This document shows positions 36,601 through 49,116 of a stretch of 64,000 nucleotides of DNA, piece by piece (within the stretch, counting starts at the first letter, position 1; every line of letters begins with the position of its first letter). The stretch is from contig CM012955.1 of assembly GCA_000181795.3 (NCBI GenBank), positions 10,380,101-10,444,100 on the forward strand, read 5' to 3'. The stretch is from Trichinella spiralis. Lineage: Eukaryota; Nematoda; Enoplea; Trichinellida; Trichinellidae. A model generated the notes under the pieces. The model ran no database searches and was not told the origin of the DNA. It saw only the letters and a program-made list of their open reading frames with translations. The position numbers were made by a program, and so were the translations under genes.

Positions 36601-37426
36601 ATTAATCAGCACTCCCAAAGCACGAATCTGAAAAATGAAATCACGAAAACGCTAATCACATGAACTAGAACAACAATGAAAAAATTTGCATACCATGCAG
36701 ACAGATTCCATGTCAACAAACAGAGTTGCGCGAATCTTATCTTCCACGCTGGCGTGACCAGAGCCGATGGAAGAAATGAACCGTTCAACGGTATTTTTGC
36801 AGCGAGATAATTCTGCAACAGAAGAGAAATTTAATGTAAAATGAATAAATAAATGTACGAACCAAGTGGACAAATTCACCGAATTCACTAGCGGCAACAA
36901 TGATCAAATCGTTTTCATTTTCAGCTTCTTCCACTTCAGCATTTTGTTGGCATTTGTTGTTTTCTAAATTACAAATAAAATTAATATATTAATGAACGAA
37001 TCAGTTATTAGCATACGAAAATCGTCTATCAATTTGCAGAGACGTTCATCAGCTTTTGAACTCAATAAAATTGTAGTCGGACGCACTTGATTTAAAACTA
37101 GAACAACAAATCGATTTTCATCATTTACATGAAAAATTTGCTGATTACCATCAATAAGCAAAGAAAATTCGTTCATGCTTTCAGCAACATCATTCAACGT
37201 AAAAATTTTCGAACTATCAGTATCATAATAAGCAGCTCCCAGTTTTTGATTTGATAAATAAATGCATAATACAATCTTTAATAAATTAAATTATACAATT
37301 TGGAAATGAAATTAAAATCAATGCTTTATTTACTTGTCCGGAGTGGGATTCAATTTCATCTGAAAAACTGCTACTGTCAAAGCAAAAATCTTCAAGCGCT
37401 GTTGAATTTCTACTGAATGCGCTCAT
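33616..37426 (-). CDS. MSH5: MutS homologue MSH5 (meiotic recombination)
   Basis: Many short exons from MSAFSRNSTALEDF (37426) to LTLIRQSN (33616). The N-terminal part has MutS core pieces (VFxLC-like CNRCCSSVGAAKLR, RWFLRPTRNLNKLKQRLDSI). The ATPase follows: SRHPLQELC, Walker A TGPNACGKSVYLKQ, VYLAHIGSFVPASAARIGLV, RICTRLHSTGSINDGMSTF and Walker B SLIIIDEFGKGT, then FVSTHLHRLFNILPQ. SRHPLxELC and GSFVPA mark MSH5 rather than MSH2/3/6, and no mismatch-recognition domain I is seen at the N-terminus. MSH5 pairs with MSH4 to stabilise Holliday junctions for crossovers; MSH4 is not in this window. All ATPase residues look intact. Confidence 0.94.
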
Positions 37427-38326
37427 TTTAATGTAAACTGAAAACAAACAGTGCGCAAATATATTTTGCAAATAATTTCATATGCGACATTTCAAAAATT
37501 CAAAATATAAGCATTAATGGTATGTTGAAAAAGTTTTAAATGAAGTTTTTCAAATTACGGACCATAAATTCAGTATATAAATGATCGTCATAATGAAAGA
37601 TTATTAAAAATTCTCTTCAGTCCAAAATTTCCATTCTGAACATAATTTCATAACTGCTTAAGAGGTTTTTTTGTACTGTTTACGTATTTATTGCTTGTAT
37701 AATAAAATAAAAGAATAATATACAAAAGTAAGGATTCATGACAGAACATTGTGTTATGGAATAAATTAATTCGCGAATACTGTAGAAATAATCACGAACA
37801 ATTTTAATCAACTGTGCATATTGTTATGCAAAATGCACAAACAAAAAATTAAAATTTGAATTAAACAAATATAATTGTTATTCTTGTTGATTAAATGTAT
37901 TTTTTCCTACTATTTGTAAAACTTGTTATAAATACAGTATATTTGTAAACTACACGTCGGAATAAAAGAATGATCATGTCAAAGAATGTTGTTTGCTGCA
38001 AATCACAAAGTTAGCTATTCAGTGAATAAAATAGCCAACGGATATCAGGTCATCTGCTTGTCGGGGAGTTAACCGCCGGGTTCACCATTCATCATAGAAC
38101 CGATACAAGAGGAATTATCGCCAACTCACGTTACGATCATTTTGACATTCGTTTGATATCACAAAACAAAAGGAATATCTATTATCGTCTGTTATTTTAT
38201 AACGTTTAAATGTATATGATAAATAAGTCACAATAATTATAAAGTTTAGATTTCGAGTGAATTGAATTGAACTGAATTGAATCAAATTTTAAATAGTTAA
38301 TAAATGATTCTTTCACAATAATTCTA
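37427..38326. other. Intergenic between MSH5 and the phosphatase gene
   Basis: AT-rich, no coding region. A GC-richer block of about 130 bp at 38035-38165 (around GTCGGGGAGTTAACCGCCGG) stands out but matches no RNA gene that I can recognise. Confidence 0.4.
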
Positions 38327-39398
38327 TCATCGTGGCATGTATGTGCAGCCGGTTACTGGAGGAGGACAACAAACCCATTTTTTGCCGTTCCATTTCACCG
38401 CTCGCATGTAAAGATAGGGCGTATTTTGAACCAAATGTATCCAGTCATTTGGATCTCGAGGTTCTCCTCCTTTGTACAGCGAAGTCAACGCATCCATGTA
38501 AGGAGCGTGGCTGACAAGCAGCGTGGAACATTTATTCGCAATTGAAAATCTGGCGAAATGTTCCACAACTGCTTGTGTCCGTCTCACAAATTCCACATAC
38601 GATTCATCGATCGATAATTTTTCTCTGGGAAAAAAGGGTCTAAATATTTTCCAGTTATTCAGAAAAATTTTAATAAAGCAAACATCATTTCAGCTTAGTT
38701 TACACGTAATTTTCGTCCACGCAGTATTGTTCTTTCAACGCAGTCAAGCTCAAGAATGGTGGCACACGGTTCAACTTCCCGAAAGCGAATTCAAACAAGC
38801 CATCTTCGATTTTCACTTTCAACTTATATTCCGGCAAAAGATCATACACCGATTCATAGCCTAAATTTGCATAAAGTTGTTCAAAAAATAAAGAACAAAT
38901 CAACATCAACAGAAAAAATTTACCTCTCACCACTTCGTCTGCCGTTTCGACGCAGCGATGCGCAGGCGAGGCGAAAACATAATCCAAAGCCTCGTCTTCT
39001 CTAGCCATGGCACGTCCCATCAAGAACGCCGCCGCCCTGCCCATATTCGACAACGGCGTATCCTCTACCCAATCTTCGATGCAGCTGATCAATTGTCCGT
39101 TGCCCCTAGTCGGTAGAAAAGATGGATGGTTCAGCTGGAGTGGAGTGTACGAACCGCTCTCAAAACACCTCCGAATATCGAATCTGCAAGAGTCGAGACG
39201 CTCGCCGTGGCGCATCATCATCAACTTTGGAATCGCATCTGGACCAATCCGCCTGTTCGACATGTCCGGTTGTTTCATCGACCGACGCCTACGGCGCCTT
39301 TTCGACTTTCTCACAGCTAAACCTTTGGTGGTGTTACAGTTGTTCAACGCAACTCTGAGAGTCTTCTTCGGATCCAAATCATCTTCTTCGGAACTCAT
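38327..39398 (-). CDS. UBASH3/STS-like histidine phosphatase lacking UBA and SH3 domains
   Basis: Three exons (39398-38924, 38860-38704, 38624-38327) with matching phases. After a basic N-terminus (KSKRRRRRRSMK) comes the catalytic start MMMRHGERLD, a classic RHGE signature of the 2H phosphatase branch. DTPLSNMGRAAAFLMGRAM, YVFASPAHRCVETA, the acidic-loop exon (KIEDGLFEFAFG) and a second catalytic His in LLVSHAPYMDALTSL follow. Its C-terminus ends PVTGCTYMPR. Order and spacing match the phosphatase half of UBASH3A/B and insect ecdysteroid-phosphate phosphatase, but the protein (about 310 residues) starts at that half. It probably dephosphorylates a phosphotyrosine or phospho-steroid substrate; which one is unknown. 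A (GAA)n run lies just before the start, near 39430-39453. Confidence 0.88.
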
Positions 39399-39924
39399 CT
39401 TCGAACAGCTAGCAGATAGAATGCGATATCAAGAAGAAGAAGAAGAAGAAGAACAGCAGAAGAAATTTTCACCTTTTTTTTGAAAACTTGGTTCACCGTC
39501 GTCTCCAATGCCTGACTGGGCAACTATGAATTCACTTCGACATTTCATCGCTGAACATGCAGTGGACTTTAAAAACTTCAAAGTCCAATTTAAACAAAAG
39601 CTAATATGAGAAATGTTTAAACGCTTCACAAATTATTATACTTGAATAGAAAAATGCGAGCCATTTTAAAATTTCCATCAACTGCTTTCATCTCTAATGA
39701 CAGGGCAAATAATAATTTCACTTATTAAAACTTTTTATTCATATTTCACAGAAATGAATGTAAAAAATATACGCACATTACACGTTGAACAATTCCATGC
39801 GCTTACCATTGTTCTGAACAAAAATGACAACTTTCTTTTTTCAATAGTAAAAGAGTGAAAAATTTGACTTAAAAACTATAAATAGAAAATGGTAAAAAAA
39901 AATTCAAATAAATTCGGCAGCATG

Positions 39925-42900
39925 CTAAATTATGAGAACGCGAAAAATAAATTCCGCTTTCCAAGAGGAGATTGAGTTGATCGCTTCGAGATGCAACACT
40001 GACACAATGGCGTCGTCCAGTGCGGCCATCATCATCCGAAGCAGAGACTGCGACTTCACGCTGAACTTGTAATCAATCTACAAACACAACTGACAATACA
40101 ACAAATACAGTAACAATGATTCGCAGGCGCAATACCACATCGGCGCTCATGAACAATCGCAAACTGACCACGCTTGAATTTTCCACGAGCAAATCTTCGG
40201 CAAACTGCAGCAACGCTTTGCACGTCGCCGACGCAATTCGTCTACAAGAAGCAGCAAAGCTCTCAGGTTCTCTAAAAAAAATACAAACAAGAAACAATAA
40301 TTTCATCATTTAACGTTGAATAGCATGAGAAACTTAAAAAAAATACAACTTACGAATGCAATGTTTCATTTACATCTACAGGGAGTGTGAAAACATCCGT
40401 AAGACGAACTAGCTGACCGTCGCGGTAAGCTTCGACAAATCTGAATGGCAACAGATAGCGATATTTCAGATCCAAATTGTAACTATCGATGTGACTAGCA
40501 ATGCTTAAACAAAACAGCACAGCGATGAACAGTAAAACAAACAATTCCAATCAAACTGCTTCCCCAATTACCTAAAATTACTGCTAGCGGTAATGTGTGC
40601 GTCCCAACGAATCTCCAACGAGCAGCCGCCTTCTTCATTACTTTTCAAAAAGTAATCCTTCTTATTGCGAAGACATTCTCTCAAATCGTTCAAATTATCA
40701 AGGTGGATCTATTTATATTAAAAAAATATACAAATTAAATTAAATCTATACAAATTCGTATCTGTTTTTTTGTTGAAATATTATTCTTCAATTAAAATAT
40801 CATTCTCACTTGAACCATCACACCGTCTTCAACGATGCTATTTTTCACGGCCAAAGAAGCAGATTTGAGTGAAGCGTTGAAAATAATAAACGCACTTCCA
40901 GTAACTAAAAATAGAATTGTTATTCAACAAATTATAAATTATCCTGCGAAAAATTAATATTTTCCTAATTTAGCAGTTGAAAATTTCAACAACAACAGTG
41001 ATTCACCTTCCGGACTGCTGCTTCGGTTTTTGGAAAATCGTTTGGTCACATAAGTTCCACTGTCAATATCCTGAATGCATACAAAGTGTGCAGCTGCGTG
41101 ATCGCAAAAATCACTTGCCCATGCCACAACGTGTTCGTTACAAGTGCTCAACACTTTGACAACCCAAAACAGTAAAGGTAATCGCCAAAAAATACATTAC
41201 AAATAACAGAAATTAGGGATTAAAATAAAAGAGAACCTGCTGGTAAGAATCTTCTGCAATGGTAATCACTACTAACTTTTTATCGACCGTGATCATAGAG
41301 TTTGTCACCATTGGAATAGTGTAGGTAAAATTGCGCATGTCCTGTTGGCAAATAAATTGCAATTAAAATTGACAATTGAACACGTCCAACAAGACGGTTG
41401 CTTACATTCAACAAGCTCATCACAGTGTGACCAGTTTCACCGAAGAAAGAACATCGCATCGGCGAGCTAACAACTGACCACGGATACACTGAACAAAAGT
41501 TGATTAATTTGAAAATTGTACATATATATGTGCGTGTGCGTGTGTGAATGTAAATAACGAAAATTAAAATTACCGCCGTCACTAAAACCGAAACGCAACA
41601 ACAATCGAAGTGGCAAAATTTCCGCCCAAATCATCTCAGATCGGTGCACCAGCAGTCCAATGTGATAGTACGTTTTAGGAAGCTTGTGTTGGTTGATGAT
41701 CTACAGAAAAAACCAAGCGACAAGAAATTATTCATAAAATATTTCAATAAATAACACCAACAAACCAACCGTCCTGTTCGGACGAAAAAATAAAACTGCC
41801 GCGTTCTCTTTGTTGCCAAGAAAACCAAAAGGGAAACAACCAGGTATAACGTCAACAAAGCTACAATCACTGTCATTGGTCAATTCCCCTAAAATATATT
41901 TACAATGAGCACCAGTTGTAAAATGCAAATAGTCGATCGACAAGAATACCGTCCAAAAATTTATTATAAAGCTGATTATAATAGAGAAACATGTCTCTAG
42001 GTGGCAGGATTTCGTCGTTTGTTCTTTCGAGGAAGAACATCTTCTCAGATATTCCCAAGTTGCAAAACCCATTGCTGATAAAACGCCAGAAAAAAGGCTT
42101 GGCAAGTGATGAATCTATCAACAAACAAGCGAATTATTCAAATAAACAAATCATTCACTCGTGCTATTCATTATCAATTGAAGCTTCGATAAATTTCACA
42201 AGAGATATTCTGTTCAACTTGTCAACTCTCATTTTAAAGAAAATAATAGCAATAACAAAAGAAACAATAATCCTTCCCCGCCCCCAAAATTTACATAAAT
42301 CGTCAAATTCAATTATTACCTTGCATAAGCTTGACATTGACACATAAATTTCGTTTTATGTGAAAAACAACTTCTTTGCCTTCATTCAACAATACTTTCA
42401 AATCTTCATCTCTACAAACTGCTGTATCTGCAAAAAATGATACAATTTCAAAATAAAATTATCATAAAATATAAGAAACATGCTCCTTTTTCGTGAAAGT
42501 AAAAAATTTACACGTCATTTGCAGTTCAGTGGAACACTTTTGAAATGTAGACGGGGGTAGAGCAGCCGTGTTAGGTAGTAGTGACTCTTTTTCACGAGAT
42601 CGTCTGTCCCGTTCTGAAAATACATTGTCACTCAGTTGTACATAATGGACAGATAACAAGAAAGCAGAAACAAACTATACTGTCATTCTTGGGCTGAACA
42701 GTATGCGATGAGGACAAAGAATCCGCAAACATGTTGACACGCCTGCTGTCCACTTCCCCTGGACAGACGCCGTCTTCGAAAGTCACATTCTTGCTTTGTG
42801 CTTTTGGATAAGCTGGAAAAATATGAATTAGCATAAAACAAACTTCTCTTCCAAAAGATGATTGAACCTGATTTTTTCAAAACACAAGACGCACGTAGAA

Positions 42901-44448
42901 CGTCAGAAGAAATCTGCTCTGCACTGCCCTGTTGACTATCATCTAAACGGACAACAAACAAGCCATTTTACATGCATTTCTTGCAGTCGATAAAGAATAT
43001 CCTATATTTTTAAACGGTACCATTTCTCCCACGTCTGTGCGCTTCTGATTCGTCGCTTTCAACAGCTGTGTAAGAAGAAATTAACAAAAAATTAAACGTA
43101 AATTTAAAACTTTGACACAAAGATTCAAAGTAGAACAAAAAATACATTGGTCTAGCAACGAAGCACACAACTGACACACTCTGGCCTTCTTGTTTTCCAA
43201 ATACTGTAGTTTCACGCGCAAATGGCAACAATCACAACAAAGAACCTAAATGAATATGCTGTCAATTTTCTCACACTAGCATTTGATTAATTGAATGAAA
43301 ATTTGTCGTTTGTTGTTCTTCAAATAAAAATAAATAACAAGCATCATATATATATATATATATATATATACTCTTCCGCAAGCTCGACAATGATGACGCC
43401 GTTTGATCAGGGTAAATCGAGCACTGCAAGACATACATATACGCCACTGTTCGTCCGGAATCCATTCCGGCGGCACCAAACCGATTCTCTCTTTGAACAC
43501 TGCCATACTAATCAATAAACAACAAAACAAAACAAAAAAACATTAATAATCAAACAAAAAAATCTGAAAATGCAAACATTGCCCACTTCGAATCGGAATG
43601 GTCACCGCGATCAAGCAAATTCACACTCGACACCTCATCAGATGTCAATTCAACACGTAAACTAGATTCTGAAAACTTTATGCTTTATTAAATTACAAAA
43701 TAAGACAATTAATAAAACCAAAAATTTTGCCTGAACACGGCATAGATGAGCCAGCGTCCGGAAAACCCAACAAAGAAGTTGACCGCGAGTTCAGTCGGTC
43801 GGCGTTCTCTTCCATCTGATGGATTCTGAAAACAAAATAAGCACAAAGAACAATAAATAAATGTGCAATATTAGCTAATTTCTAATTCACACCTACCATG
43901 CATTACATGAAAAAAGTCAATTATATAAAAATGAATCGAATCATACTAGAAAATCACATCATCATAAGCGTATAAATATTGCAAAAACAACAAACAAACT
44001 GCAGTTGTTAAAATTTGTGCGCAATACAATTACACGAAAAAGAACTGTTACAAGAGATAGCAATACCCAATGCGACATACAAATTGAAAACTTTGTCAAA
44101 AACAACAGCACAGTCACTGTTTTAAATATGCATCATTTAAAAAATTTAGTTCGCCTTCAACTAAAAAAACCGTCTACTAATACAATAAAAATTGAATTGA
44201 AAATTAGGAATTTATTAAAATGCTTACGTACAAAGCTGAATCCTTTTCATCAAAAAGGGTGCACGTTTGAAGAACAATGAACGTCAAAACACGTTCCACT
44301 TCAGCATCAATTTCACTACCATCTCCTTTACTGCTCAATGAATCATTTTGCACTGATGATTTCAAAATGGCAAAAAAAAACATTTAACATAATAAAGGAA
44401 AAAAAGTAAAAAAGTGATCTTACAGTTTTCTTCATATCCATTCACCAT
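39925..44448 (-). CDS. SARA: SARA/endofin (ZFYVE9/16-like) FYVE-domain Smad anchor
   Basis: The FYVE finger is split between exon 43512-43372 and the next (starting near 43245): [33 protein letters not shown], then [20 protein letters not shown] and ARVCQLC. All eight zinc Cys and the R(K/R)HHCR lipid motif are present, and WIPD is the WxxD motif. The long C-terminal part over about ten exons corresponds to the SARA C-terminal (DUF3480) domain, with pieces such as [19 protein letters not shown] and [17 protein letters not shown] at the end. The family sits on early endosomes through PI3P and presents Smads to the TGF-beta receptor. The start is uncertain. The exon [14 protein letters not shown] (ATG 43815) is safe; two upstream exons (44448-about 44425 and about 44355-44238, [17 protein letters not shown]) join in phase and give the longer form listed. 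The intron at 43730-43669 has a GC donor. Confidence 0.88.
43345..43370. repeat. (TA)n microsatellite at a splice donor of the SARA gene
   Basis: The TA tract begins with the T of the GT donor of the first FYVE exon. The intron starts at 43371 and reads GTATATAT on the minus strand. Confidence 0.9.
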
Positions 44449-47400
44449 GTTCCTTAACAGCACAACGTCTATTAAATACCATAATCTAAAATATAAAAAA
44501 TCAAAACCAAATTTGGTAGAAAATAGATTACAAAAAAATAATTCAAAATTTCCAATTATAATTACAAAAAGCATAAAAAACATTACGAACCCACCAATAA
44601 TCGTACAAAAACAAATGAATAACAATCAACCATCAAAAATGAATAGAAAACGGCTATTTAATAAATTAATTAATAAACAAAAAAAAATAAAAACTGAACA
44701 ATCCAAAAAAATTTACCGAGAGAAAAGAAAAACATAAATGATAATAAAAAAATACTAGCTATCTAAAAACAAAAAATAATAAATAAGCGCAAAAAATGCT
44801 AATGACTACGCATTTTAGAAAACAAGTACAGATGAAAAAGAAATATACAGTACACCACGTTAGGCAAATTAGTGAAATGCAGGGGACGCTAACTTACTGT
44901 GGTTTTGTAATTTATTATCATCTTATTAATGTGAAAAAACAAAAGCAATCCGGTTATTAAAATTTAAAAAAGAATAAAACATAACTCCCAACGCACTACA
45001 AAATTAACTACAAAACACTCAATAAAAAAGCACATGCCGTAGAATGAAATCTGTGCCTATTTATGGGAAAAACGAAATATAGACATTGCCTAATTAATCT
45101 ACTTTCTAAAGAAACGACCTTTATAATCATAATTTTCAAATATAACGGGTGAAAATGTCAATTGCAATATCAGCGTTTGAACAGAATGTTTATATTAAAC
45201 ACTCTGTACACCTCATTACTAAACGAATCAAACAGAGAGAATAATTGAGTAATGGCGCGCATGTCAGCGCCTGCCAAACGTCATTTTGGAGTAGCACACT
45301 GCGCACACAAAACACATGATTTTACGAATAAAATTAATTAGTGGAAAAACCTTTTTCATCATTTGTGGTTATTGATTTCATTAAAACAAATTCAACTTCA
45401 TTTTTTCTAATTTTATTGAATTCAGTAAAACAAAGAAGATAAACAATATCAATATCACCTTAGAACGGGGAATAACAGTGAAATATTAAAGAATATTATG
45501 AAAATGACAATTCATAAATTGATAAACTGATGTTGGGCTTCGCAACAATCTCATTCATGAATAACTTTCTTAATCGGAACTGACTACAGGAACTATAATG
45601 CATTGCTTGCTTCATTGACAGCATAAGTTGAATAATTTGGTAACCATTTGGGGTTTTTGCAATGAAGAATTTCTTGGTCCACTTGTGAATTAGCATTATA
45701 TGGTAGAATAAAGCATCTTGCTTTCCTGAAGGCGAGCTTAGATCAGAGCCACATAAACTTCCCATTATGGAATAAGAAAATCAGTCATATATTCCATAAG
45801 GAGCTGAAGTGCCCAATTCACCACATTGCCTGGACGGTATCGGTCGTTCCTTGAGGCGACTTCACATGGCGGCCAAATGTCTTTTCCATTGTGGAATAAC
45901 ACTCAGAGAGTATTACTTTCCACCTGTGTGCATGCACAGGATTTATTGGCTGGTTTGCCACATTGCCTCGACGGTATCGGTCTTTCCTTGACGTGACGTC
46001 ACATCGCAGCCGGATGTCTTTTCCATTGTGGAATAACACTCAGAGAGTATTACTTTCCACCTGTGCGCATGCACAGGCTTTAGTGCCCGGTTAGCCACAT
46101 TGCCTCGGTTGTCTCTGTCTTTCTTGGAAACGACGGTAGATGACAGGTAGATGCATTCTTCCTTATGGATTATCCATTATAGCCACTCGGTTGATTGCAC
46201 AACATTAAATGCTTTAGCCACCTAATGACGGCATTGTATCGGCAACTGCTTCCGTCTTCATGTATTAGCTAACAGTACTTTCGTTCAATGAATAACCATC
46301 TGACTAATTATGTTCTGCTGTAATTTTGTTTAACGCCAACTTTAATATATTTCATGTAGAGACGCCTCAGTCTTTAATGATGACATGCTCCACTCCAGCG
46401 CGTAGTCTTCATATTACATCTTTCATTGTGCTGTTTACCGCTTATTTACATCAGTGACAGCGTTTTATAAGTCTGTTGAAATTGACTCCATTCATACTAT
46501 TCGCTTGTGGTTCTCGCCAATGTTTATCGGACAAATCCCTAAACAACAAAACTAATTTCTGAAGCATTCAAAATTAAAGATATTACGCACTAGAAACACG
46601 GAATTTCACGCTCTGCCAATTTTCTTCCGCCTTTTGCATGACGGCATCACTTGTGTATTAACACACCTCATTAAATGAAGCAGCACTTTATTTGATACAA
46701 GCTTTTGATAAAAAAATACCATCACTTGCGATTGAATGACGCGTTCATTTCCTCCACAACTGCCAACTGTCACAGTAAAATATACAGTATGCTAATAGTA
46801 ATGAAGAAGTATAAATGTTTATTTACTGTAATTATCAATTAAAGCGGTCTACATTATCTAAATTTCAAATTTGAATTTATTTCAATCATTCATTTTCTGA
46901 TGAATAATTTAATATTAATTTTTTTCCATTAGGAATTTTGATGTATATACTTAAAGCAAAATTTCCATGCAGCTTTAGTTAATTTGAACCTACCAATTAC
47001 ATTTGTCATTGAACTGGAAATAGCTGATGAAAATTTTTTTGTGAATTTATTTTACAATTTTAAACCAATTTCTACCTAGGTCCTATTTTTTATTTGGAGA
47101 AATTTATTTTATACATTTAGGTATTATTTTTCGAATATTTGAAAGTACAAAAGTATTGAATAGTTGAAATTACAAGTCAAATTTCCAGAGTTTTCACAAT
47201 TCAACGAATTCAGTTTTCTTATTCATTACAGTGCAGCATCGTGCCACTAATTTTTATGTTTTATTTTTGAATTTATCTGTATATTCTTTTTTGAAAATTT
47301 TGTTTAATGAATTTGGACGTTTGAAATTTTGATTGATTAATTATTATGCTCATCACAGTTAAAAGTATTCTCTTTTTAAATGTGATTTCTGTTGGAAGAA

Positions 47401-47459
47401 AATGTATAGAAGTGAATATGAAATTGAAAATTGACATTTTATTTTTTTAAATGAAAATT
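44449..47459. other. Gene-free interval between SARA and SEH1
   Basis: The part 44450-45300 is extremely AT-rich with no coding signal. The part 45500-46800 has higher GC and contains a 137-bp tandem repeat; an 89-codon minus-strand frame (45765-45496, starting MGSLCGSDLSSPSGKQ) next to it is unrecognised. The whole block looks like repeat-derived DNA. Nothing else is seen up to the SEH1 stop. Confidence 0.45.
45821..46160. repeat. 137-bp tandem repeat, two full copies and a partial third
   Basis: Copies start at 45821, 45958 and 46095 with the phrase CCACATTGCCT, exactly 137 bp apart. The first two are roughly 90% identical (shared cores CTTTTCCATTGTGGAATAAC and ACTTTCCACCTGTG). The third decays after about 65 bp. 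Related fragments (CATTATGGAATAAG near 45766) suggest more eroded copies to the left. Confidence 0.9.
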
Positions 47460-49116
47460 TTAATTGAAACTTTGTTCGAAATCATTTTGTGTTGTATCTC
47501 CTGGACTTGCAGGACGAGAATTTCCATTTTCTCTGTCTTCTTCAATTCCTGGTAATCTTCGAGCATCGGGACAATTCGGATCGGCCCTCTTGAACAATTC
47601 CCATTCACCGGTGGTTGTTCCTATGAACAGAAACATGCGAAAATAATGCATAAAATATTACCTGAAAATATCTTCGTATGTTTTGAAAGCTGAACATTGA
47701 AATGTTATACAATGGAAATTTTGAAAATTGGTCTCACTCATCCACATGGATAAAACTGCAGCGCCGTCGACCGCTGCTAATTCCAATCCAATAATGTTCC
47801 AGTCAAGACGCCAGTACTGAAAACAATTTTCAAAGGAAATTCCAGTTTGCTACAACAGAATTCATCACTCACTGTATGATTAGGTGCTTTTTCTAATTCA
47901 GCTTCCAATTTCACATTCCACTTGCACAATTTTTTATCTTCATCGCTAAATATATTTATTTATTTATTTAGAAAACAATACAGAAAATTAATCAAAAACA
48001 TATTATGATTTGGAACTGAAATTTACTCCGGTAATTCAGAGGTGAGATGGTAAATTTGAACGGTCGTGCAAGCGACCGCTAGAAGTTCAAATGATCGTCC
48101 GCAGGATGGTGCAAATTTCAAATCGCGCACTGGTTCCATCGTAACGCATGGAAATTCTAACATATTCCACAAGCTAATATAAATAAATTAATAAATATTA
48201 TTTCAATGAATATATGAAAAAAAGAAACAACAATTTAACCTTTCCGTTTCGTTGTATTGAAAAATGAATACTTTGGGTTCGTTGCTCTTTTGAGTATCGC
48301 TTCCAACGGCAATAAGAGAACCGTAAGCACTAGAAAGATGTTTTTAAAAAATTCAACAGGCTGTTAACAAAAATTTTAATACAGCGATTGGTTCCAAGAA
48401 ATGCAACTTAAATTTGAAGACGGCGTTTCGATTTCATAACGCAATGTCCAGTCGGATAATTTCATACTGCGTGGCAATTCATAAATACGAATGTGAGCGT
48501 CCCTATATGCCGCGCCCTGTTGTTCAAAAAATTCATTACCAAACAGTCAATTTATGCATATTGTTACAATTATTAGGCCCATGTGAGATGGTGCAAATTT
48601 TGCATCACAAAGTTTCGTTCTCTCGTGTGATATTGTAGTCCGTTTTACCCATTCAGTTAATTGTGGATTTTTATCATCCTTGCTCGCTGAATATTAAATT
48701 CGTATAAGAAAAAAAAATATATATATGTACAATCTACCTGTCTCTTCCCACACAACGATGGCACCGCCAAGGCAACATGTAGCAAGGATTTCACCAAAAT
48801 CTGGATGCGCCCAGTCCAATCGAAATACCGGTCCGCACTGCGCCTAAAGCAAAAAAGGAAAATAAATTGAAATTTAATTTATTTTTTATACTAAAATTAC
48901 TTTCAAATCTGCAATGAATGCCCAGCTGCCATCTTCTGCCAATTCATAAACCTGAAATGGATTACCAATTTATATGTGATATTTCAAAAATTCATACACA
49001 AATACCTTCACTGTCTGGTCGCTGGAAGCGGATGCAAATCGATTTCCAAAATAGTTATAAGCTACATCATGAATCATATCAGAATGATCATTGAATTCGA
49101 TAGGTATGTTGCGCAT
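47460..49116 (-). CDS. SEH1: SEH1 nucleoporin / GATOR2 WD-repeat protein
   Basis: About eight exons from MRNIPIEFNDHSDMIHDVAY (49116) to DFEQSFN (47460). WD pieces in order match SEH1 closely: RFASASSDQTVKVYEL, GPVFRLDWAHPDFGEILATC, GAIVVWEET, WVKRTTIS, KFAPSHMG, RIYELPRSMKLSDWTLRYEI and LSCISWNQ. A WD-like end near NWELFKRADPNCPDA is followed by a short Ser/Asn-rich tail. SEH1 sits in the Nup107-160 nuclear pore subcomplex and in the GATOR2 regulator of TORC1. An acceptor (ATTTTCAG) lies about 14 bp before the ATG, consistent with a trans-spliced leader or a 5' UTR intron. Confidence 0.94.

Noticed and set aside
44005-44737. Plus-strand frames of 91 and 107 codons opposite the SARA 5' exons
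   Set aside because: Extremely Lys/Asn-rich products from A-rich DNA; the minus strand has splice-bounded exons here.
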